DNA of 9,827 nucleotides from a bacterium (GTDB taxonomy: Archaea > Thermoplasmatota > Thermoplasmata > Lutacidiplasmatales > UBA184). Made by a program: the position numbers and the translations under genes. This document shows, one piece after another, positions 7,701 through 9,827 of this stretch. Under the pieces are notes generated by a model. The model saw nothing but the letters and a program-made list of their open reading frames with translations, searched no databases and was not told the origin of the DNA. The first letter of the stretch is position 1. The number at the start of each line of letters is the position of its first letter. The stretch covers positions 1 through 9,827 of the forward strand of contig JAKBKR010000051.1 of assembly GCA_021832495.1 (NCBI GenBank), read 5' to 3'.

Positions 7701-9180
7701 TTCCTGTCGATGTTGAGGAGCCTGTAGGATAGTTCGAACTGACCGTCATCGAAACGAAGCCGTTCGACGTGTACGCGTACTCCGCGTCATAGCTGGCGCA
7801 CGTGCTTTCCCCGAACGCGAAGACCAAACCCCCCAGGCTGCCTGATGCTTGAATCGCTACCGAGGAGTCGCCTCCAAAGGGGAACAGGTAGGGGTAAACT
7901 GCGCTGGCGCAGGTTTCCGAGGCGACGAGGTAGGGAGTGGAATAGGAAGTGAAGTCAGTGGTGGAGTAGATCTCGTACAAGTACTGGTTTGGATAGTTCG
8001 ACCCGCTTATCGTGGTGGATGCGTAAGCATAGACGCATATCGATGATGCCGTCGCGCAGTTCAGGGTCATGTAGCTGAAAAGCCCAGATGTTCCGGAGCC
8101 TTCGATGCTGGTGTCCGCAACCTGGACCGCGGAGGAGAACGCGCCGGCCGAGGTGTACTTCGCAAAAATGGTGCCCGCAGCAAATCCACCCGAGGTGTCG
8201 CAATTGGACGTCGTGTAGTATTCCCCAATAATCGCTACGATGAAGTTCCCTGCGGAGTCGAATGCGGCAGCCACGCTGTAGGGGCCGTAGGCAACGGTCG
8301 ACGTGTATGGGCAGACATGGTCTGCTACGGTGGTATCCCCTATCGGAGTCGTCCAACCGCTGCCCGTGTTGCAAGTGACAAAATAGTCACCGCTGGGTCG
8401 ATAGGTCGAGGTCGACCCCTTCATGTCCTCAAACGCGATGCACACTGAGGACCCGTAAACGGCGGTTCTTGGCATGTAATCGTCCCAGCCGCTGGCGATT
8501 ACGCCACCTCCACCATCGGCCTGGACGGCCCCTGCCCACCCGGTCCCTTGGGTGTACTTGTCGTAGTAGATGCGATACCCGTTCGCAGTGGTCTCAGGGA
8601 AAGCCACGTAGATGTTCCCAGAGGCGTCCTCGACCATGGAGGGGGATGTCCAGTATCCGTAGGTGGGCCCTGAGGCAGCAGCGGTGCTCAGCACCGTCCC
8701 CGGGCTCGAGAATTGGGGAGCGGGCCCCCACGCTCGAGCTGCCTGAGCCTTCTCGGGTTGAGATACGGTCGTTTCCCCTGTAGACATCTCATGTGAAGGC
8801 GAGATTGCAGTGCTGGGTTCGGCCCCGCTCCCTTCGAAAGCAGCCCCTGTCGGGTTGAGAACTCCTTTCGGTGCAAGCGGAGGGCGAGACGGGGTGGTGT
8901 GCCCGGTGTCCACGACCACTTGGTTCGTTGAGGCTGTGGACGTCCCTCCATCTTCCCGAGCGTCCCAACCGGGCGGTACCACCGAGGAGTCCAGCCTCGT
9001 CCCCGCAATCGCGGAGGGAGCGCCCCAAGAGGCGCTGTGGGCTTGAGAGATCTGATTTCCCGAGGGCTGGGCATCACCGATGGGTAACCCTGGGGCTCTT
9101 GCAGATCCTAAGACAGACGCGGCCGTCCCGGAAACCAGCAGCAAGGCAATCACAACCAAGGAGCGTGTACCTAAATTCAT
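1747..9180 (-). CDS. Giant secreted, C-terminally anchored protein: propeller plus array of Ig/PKD-like repeats (2477 aa)
   Basis: The start is taken at the ATG at 9180 because it opens a clean signal peptide (MNLGTRSLVVIALLLVSG, cleavage around 20-27). The frame could extend to 9312, but that adds 44 Arg-rich residues in front of the signal. Residues 30-160 are an S/T/P-rich linker. Residues 165-588 look like a beta-propeller, with phrases such as SPSMVEDASGNIYVAF and AAFDSAGNFIVAI of the BNR/sialidase-like kind; no Asp-box or catalytic set is seen. Then come the tandem modules: A0-A5 (589-1238), C1 (1239-1329), D1 (1330-1421), B1-B5 (1422-1909), A6-A7 (1910-2129), C2 (2130-2220), D2 (2221-2312) and E (2313-2399). 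All are beta-sandwich-like, with G[QE] turns, a central W and a paired Cys or [TS]VTD edge strand typical of PKD/Ig-like folds. A membrane helix at 2415-2439 and a 38-residue acidic, S/T-rich tail end the protein. The likely role is a surface stalk for adhesion or surface-layer contact; this is inferred. The stop overlaps the kelch start as GTGA. Confidence 0.88.
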   Translation of the reverse strand: MNLGTRSLVVIALLLVSGTAASVLGSARAPGLPIGDAQPSGNQISQAHSASWGAPSAIAGTRLDSSVVPPGWDAREDGGTSTASTNQVVVDTGHTTPSRPPLAPKGVLNPTGAAFEGSGAEPSTAISPSHEMSTGETTVSQPEKAQAARAWGPAPQFSSPGTVLSTAAASGPTYGYWTSPSMVEDASGNIYVAFPETTANGYRIYYDKYTQGTGWAGAVQADGGGGVIASGWDDYMPRTAVYGSSVCIAFEDMKGSTSTYRPSGDYFVTCNTGSGWTTPIGDTTVADHVCPYTSTVAYGPYSVAAAFDSAGNFIVAIIGEYYTTSNCDTSGGFAAGTIFAKYTSAGAFSSAVQVADTSIEGSGTSGLFSYMTLNCATASSICVYAYASTTISGSNYPNQYLYEIYSTTDFTSYSTPYLVASETCASAVYPYLFPFGGDSSVAIQASGSLGGLVFAFGESTCASYDAEYAYTSNGFVSMTVSSNYPTGSSTSTGIYWASLALVGTSTAVFPFISYQYLATTSTDYVVTSSSQSGAFTSWTSFSASAAAAGGTAIAFTTASAAVGCAAYRADLVYFGPSTSFNAYFTSNLGPCVSISVTSPVSGQDSADNGQSIIFSATGSNGLSPYTPTWGISSGATYLTACASGGTSPTFTYTCTVSVAATQTAVVWVYLKDTSGCYAPPASGTLCSAPSTGTPVTVTLYQDPTLSAVTETSPVSCSSGCSADQGQTLTVTATASLGTGVYTYTWSITAGSTYCSGASTTSALSCTVGALSATQTWTATVYVTDSDLCKAPSPCAGGTTNSLTLSLYQDPALAAITETSPVACSSGCSADQGQTLTVTTSASLGSGVYTYTWSITAGSTYCSGSSTTSTFSCTVGALSATQTWTVTAFVTDSNGCRAPTPCSGTTLSFTVSLYQDPTISSVTETSPKACSSTCSADQGQTLTVTSTASLGSGGYVYTWSITAGSTYCSGSSTVSTLSCTVGSLSATQTWTVTVYVTDSNGCKAPTPCSGGTNSFTVSLYQDPTISAVSETSPKICSSTCSADQGQTLTVTSTASLGSGGYVYTWSITAGSTFCSGSSTASTLSCTVGSLTTAQTTWTVTVYVTDSNGCKAPTPCSGGTISFTVSLYQDPTLTAIVESSPVACSVSCSADQGQTLSVATTASLGSGGYTFTWALTAGSSYCSGSAYGATTSTYSCTVGTISTTQTWTVTVDVADGNGCVYPTPCGGGTLSISISLLVDPSISSITGNPLSGGVEAGQSLTLTAAAAGGSGSYTAWSWTSLPTGCTNSAAASLTCTPTVGGAYTITVQADDTNNYGPVSLSVNYIIQPAGSMIPSTRTPLTPLRAGLPGTTVSFNTSATGGTGNYTLYTWLESSSNLGCVLANSAIIYCSPLTPGNYTVSVTVTDSDNATSRVRTSPSWEVNGTLYPGFVTVAANVIDLGQTVGLQTSSPYGGSPAYTYAWRSGTSTTCANDPLVPGAYFPLYTASPVTVSFYCVSYGDNSSGTPPPVVYSNVVLIAVNPLLVAGSATPASPAIDLGQSLVLSSAASGGTSPYAIAWYSSASGTGPCDSGTVLSTSSSLVLSSSASSYYCYVATDSSGGSPTAAAASAWDLVAVDPVLVAGPITPQPVILDQGQSATLDSNPGGGTTPYAVTWFSSSTGTGSCTAGVWVAASPSVLISPSASGYYCYELTDGSQGTPAADSLSGWVLVAVSPPLVAGSSSPSSVTLDVGQTLTLTTSSPSGGSPGYTYQWYSGPSSSCSSDSPILGQIQVSLTVLPSASTYYCVEYGDSSMGAPAAAVYSTAVPVAVNPTLVAGAPSPATVSTDLGLSLSLSASASGGTPGYFYQWYTSPTRGTCTGTDSVISGATSSSLTTTPSLSTGTHFFCYVVADSSDVAPVAVFSSTAAVTIYPDPVLSVVTQVGPTRCASGCIVDASQILSVSTTASLGNGGYVFSWQITSGGSACAGSATGSSVSIYSCTVGSLSHSQVWTITVSVTDSLGCAYPSPCGGGSSLTFSVTLYPAPSLTSPVQNSPVVCAINCSADQGQTLAIETIASGGSGAYSFTWAVTRGSTVCSGRGTGAPVSIYTCTVGAVSVPQIWEVSVIVTDLSGCSFPDACSGSAPLTFTLTLEPDPTVSISASPASGSAGPGEMLNFEASANGGSGSYVGWTWSSLPPGCSSSGSAVDSCLASAGGVYTVAVSARDSDAFGPFNASVTYIVAPTTPGPSVGVPVANSVSGEVGMSVSFSTNASGGSGTYSSYSWSESVSGFGCALSFASTISCVPLIAGAFTVTVYVVDSLGHASHSRTSTVFSVASNPALPTVGLSASRSTVPVSETVLLTVSISGGITPYSVQWFLNGGVVPGAAGGIYSFVPTSTGTFDFYVVITDGSGARVMSSSLAIQSIAGPTPPHLSFIQTSDGVWTWVVGGLSAILLLEFALWDLVVLRRSTPPTSDRPSSPSTAQTRTEEGEGDGTLTTAREGEP
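1755..1760 (-). promoter_or_regulatory. Ribosome binding site of the kelch gene
   Basis: On the minus strand, AGGGGG followed by AACC precedes the GTG at 1750. It lies inside the last codons of the giant gene. Together with the GTGA overlap, it supports the GTG as the true start and reinitiation by ribosomes finishing the upstream gene. Confidence 0.5.
1864..1938 (-). other. C-terminal membrane anchor of the giant protein
   Basis: Residues 2415-2439 (starts VWTWVVGGLSAILLL, ends WDLVVL) form a single hydrophobic span followed by RR. This fits an outside-in orientation with the 38-residue tail in the cytoplasm. The span contains one Glu and one Asp (LLLEFALWDL), which is uncommon for a passive anchor. 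Confidence 0.8.
2245..3453 (-). repeat. Second A-A-C-D block (A6, A7, C2, D2)
   Basis: A6 (3124-3453) and A7 (2794-3123) keep the type-A frame with its six cysteines, although A6 replaces CSADQGQ with CIVDASQ. C2 (2521-2793) has GGSGSYVGWTWSSLPPGC. D2 (2245-2520) has GGSGTYSSYSWSESVSGFGC. The order A-C-D repeats the earlier block at 4918-5793, with the five B modules between. A last unpaired, cysteine-free module E (1984-2244) follows and leads to the membrane helix. Confidence 0.85.
3454..4917 (-). repeat. Array of five type-B Ig-like repeats (B1-B5)
   Basis: Five tandem modules of about 96-102 residues: B1 4627-4917, B2 4339-4626, B3 4051-4338, B4 3760-4050 and B5 3454-3759. Each begins with a [PVT]LVAG-like linker (divergent in B1). 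It continues with D-x-G-[QL]-[ST]-x-x-L, a GG[TS]-P-x-Y segment, a W[YF][ST] strand with one Cys shortly after, and an S-x-x-[YF][YF]C strand; it closes with V-[AT]-[VI]-x-P. One conserved Cys pair per unit and a central Trp give a classical Ig-like pin. The DNA copies are more diverged from each other than A3 and A4. Confidence 0.85.
4918..5466 (-). repeat. Modules C1 and D1, first copy of the C-D pair
   Basis: C1 (5194-5466) has GGSGSYTAWSWTSLPTGC, a second Cys and GGAYTITVQADDTNNYGPVS. D1 (4918-5193) has GGTGNYTLYTWLESSSNLGC, a second Cys and GNYTVSVTVTDSDNATS. Both match a second C-D pair nearer the C-terminus in order, length (91 and 92 residues) and motif. D1 also carries a dense group of N-x-[ST] sequons. 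Confidence 0.85.
5467..7416 (-). repeat. Array of six type-A Cys-rich Ig/PKD-like repeats (A0-A5)
   Basis: Six tandem modules of about 106-115 residues. Boundaries, taken at the conserved DP that ends each unit, are A0 7072-7416, A1 6751-7071, A2 6433-6750, A3 6115-6432, A4 5794-6114 and A5 5467-5793. The shared pattern is [TS]xP-x-x-C-S-x-x-C-S-A-D-Q-G-Q-T-L, then ASLGSGGY-x-[YF]-x-W, then YCSG...SCTVG, QTWTVTV-x-V-x-D, and GCKAPTPCSGG, ending SLYQDP. Six cysteines are conserved per unit in A1-A5. A0 is divergent, lacking the first pair and replacing CSADQGQ with DSADNGQ, and is probably the oldest or the edge unit. Confidence 0.9.
5828..6360. repeat. Near-identical direct DNA repeats between modules A4 and A3
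   Basis: Two long exact matches link neighbouring modules. Positions 5828-5898 equal 6149-6219 (71 bp, offset 321), and 5967-6042 equal 6285-6360 (76 bp, offset 318). The 3-bp difference in offset comes from one extra codon in A4 (TTAQTTW against SATQTW). Third codon positions are also identical in these stretches, so the similarity reflects recent duplication or gene conversion and not only protein-level constraint. Confidence 0.92.
7417..8685 (-). other. Predicted N-terminal beta-propeller domain of the giant protein
   Basis: Residues about 165-588 are compositionally distinct from the repeats downstream. They are rich in Tyr and Phe, with repeated units of the form D-x-x-G-N-[IF]-x-V-A-[FI] and strands such as SSVCIAFED, SICVYAY and GGLVFAFGES. 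This resembles the sialidase/BNR class of propellers that read the DNA-encoded pattern 'data point, then comparison strand'. Scattered cysteines occur in most blades. The blade count cannot be fixed by eye. The domain would sit at the outer tip of the stalk, making it the likeliest ligand-binding part. Confidence 0.5.
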
Positions 9181-9344
9181 GAGTGACGCCCCCCGACGCG
9201 ATCGACAAAAACTTCGGGATCGCCGGCGGTATTCGCCACCGCCCTCGAGGCGGTGGTCTGGTTGTACCGATTTACCGGCCGAGGCTCTGCAGCGCCGATC
9301 CGGCCCCCCCACAGGTAGGGTATCCGCGCCCCCTCGGCCCCCAT
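9177..9344 (-). CDS. Possible 55-residue leader ORF coupled to the giant gene
   Basis: An ATG at 9344 opens a 55-codon frame (starts MGAEGARIPYLWGGRIGAA, ends VDRVGGRHS). Its TGA overlaps the ATG of the giant gene as ATGA. Third positions are about three-quarters G or C and the residue mix is balanced, whereas the alternative upstream extension of the giant frame is arginine-laden. The ATG lies about 10-12 nt downstream of the start site expected from the TATA-like element at 9378-9385, so it would be almost leaderless; GGGTG sits just ahead of it. No signal peptide, membrane span or known motif is seen. It may be a real small protein, a translational leader controlling the giant gene, or simply open sequence in the 5' untranslated region. 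An ATG at 9404 in the same frame lies upstream of the TATA box and is less likely. Confidence 0.4.
   Translation of the reverse strand: MGAEGARIPYLWGGRIGAAEPRPVNRYNQTTASRAVANTAGDPEVFVDRVGGRHS
9189..9194 (-). promoter_or_regulatory. Possible ribosome binding site of the giant gene
   Basis: A run of six G on the minus strand lies 8 nt before the ATG at 9180. It is purine-rich and correctly spaced but is not a perfect match to GGAGG. It favours the ATG at 9180 over the one at 9312. Confidence 0.35.
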
Positions 9345-9376
9345 GCCACCCTGCGTTCGTATTGATGAGACAGGGA

Positions 9377-9386
9377 GTTTATAAAC
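9377..9386 (-). promoter_or_regulatory. Archaeal-type TATA element ahead of the giant gene
   Basis: The perfect palindrome GTTTATAAAC contains TTTATAAA in otherwise GC-rich DNA. On the minus strand it predicts transcription start near 9353-9356, about 175 nt before the giant gene's ATG and about 10 nt before the leader ORF. No A-rich BRE is obvious on that strand. The palindrome is also compatible with plus-strand transcription, but no worthwhile gene follows on that side. Confidence 0.5.
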
Positions 9387-9534
9387 AAACCCGCGGCGCC
9401 ACACAAATACACATTATCGACGCATTGTCATCTTTCACCCTCTTCGGCGGCCCTTCATGGTAGGGACCCGCACCCGTATTGTCCAAAATACATGATTAAC
9501 GCACGAATCAACGCACACATTTTGGCTATAGATA

Positions 9535-9827
9535 GAGTCTGCCCGAGAACTCCCTAACACGATAGCATAACTTCACGCGAACCTCTCGTGGTAGATCTTC
9601 CCCAGCAGGTTCCACACGACCGCCCTCGCGAGGACCTCCGCTCGTTGGTTGTGCCGACGATGGCTGCGGATCCTCGCACCCAGCCGTCGCTTGAACGACC
9701 CAAAGGTCGCCTCCACCGCATCTCTTCTCCGAAGACGGTTCGCGTAGCCTCGGGGGTGCCTTCGTTGTCGACGGATCATCCGCTTACCCTTGAAATTTTC
9801 TTGGTGGTCGATCGTGGTGTTCTACTT
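9535..9827. mobile_element. End of an insertion sequence (IS5/IS4-like), continuing beyond the window
   Basis: The transposase C-terminus at 9573-9827 places an IS here. The sequence GAGTCTGCCCGAGAACTCCC at 9535-9554, 19 bp beyond the transposase stop side and bordering AT-rich DNA (TTTGGCTATAGATA), resembles the GAGTCTG-type tips of IS5-like elements. I take it as the terminal inverted repeat. The other end is outside the window, so neither the repeat nor a target duplication can be confirmed. Confidence 0.5.
9573..9827 (-). pseudogene. DDE transposase, C-terminal part with an in-frame stop
   Basis: The 68-residue ORF starting at 9779 carries the end of an IS5/IS4-type DDE transposase: RRDAVEATFGSFKRRLGAR supplies the third catalytic acid (Glu), and NQRAEVLARAVVWNLL the following helix. 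Upstream the frame continues as NTTIDHQENFKGKR, which is also transposase-like, but it is cut by TAG at 9822-9824 directly after a Lys codon. The homologous position usually has a basic residue before N-T (family knowledge), so a single AAG-to-TAG change would explain it. Most of the protein, including the first two catalytic Asp, would lie right of the window. An interrupted, inactive copy is most likely. A programmed readthrough or a sequencing error are alternatives. Confidence 0.65.

Noticed and set aside
7417..8685. Sialidase or other glycoside hydrolase activity for the N-terminal propeller
   Set aside because: No Asp-box (S-x-D-x-G-x-T-W) and no arginine triad or catalytic acid set can be recognised; only the propeller-like strand pattern is supported.
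9181..9312. N-terminal extension of the giant protein to an ATG at 9312
   Set aside because: It would put 44 Arg-rich residues in front of a textbook signal peptide. The ATG at 9180 has a purine run at the right distance, and another frame is more gene-like across this stretch.
9080..9463. 127-residue plus-strand frame over the giant gene's start and promoter
   Set aside because: It is antisense to the signal peptide region, rich in Arg/Pro, and has no start signal.

Overview
The window looks like part of a GC-rich prokaryotic genome, most likely archaeal and possibly from the Thermoplasmatota. That placement is an inference. It rests on a giant secreted protein of PKD/Ig-like repeats with a single C-terminal membrane anchor and a short hydrophilic tail, a neighbouring kelch-type secreted protein, an archaeal-style TATA element (TTTATAAA), overlapping ATGA/GTGA gene junctions, and an IS5/IS4-like transposase remnant. 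There is no rRNA or housekeeping gene to confirm it.

Layout, right to left, because almost everything is on the minus strand. At 9535-9827 is the end of an insertion sequence: the C-terminus of a DDE transposase with an in-frame TAG, plus a probable terminal inverted repeat. At 9345-9534 is a short AT-richer intergenic stretch with a palindromic TATA-like box at 9377-9386. Next comes a possible 55-codon leader ORF (9177-9344) whose stop overlaps the start of the giant gene as ATGA. The giant gene (1747-9180) encodes 2477 residues: signal peptide, S/T/P-rich linker, predicted beta-propeller, 18 or so tandem Ig/PKD-like modules of several types, a membrane anchor and an acidic tail. Its stop overlaps the start of a 470-residue kelch-repeat protein (338-1750) as GTGA. 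After a 236-bp spacer, a third minus-strand ORF starts near 101 and leaves the window; its N-terminus resembles that of the kelch protein.

The set reads as a surface operon. The giant protein would stand off the membrane as a long disulfide-stabilised stalk with a propeller at its outer end. The kelch protein would be co-translated and anchored by its N-terminus. No catalytic site is recognisable in either protein, so adhesion, surface-layer association or polymer binding are the plausible roles. None of them is demonstrated by the sequence.

The main points for a second look are the higher-order module duplication in the giant protein (A-C-D, then five B modules, then A-A-C-D), a six-cysteine ~106-residue repeat whose two youngest copies are nearly identical in DNA, the coupled leader ORF, and the shared N-terminal anchor of the two downstream genes.
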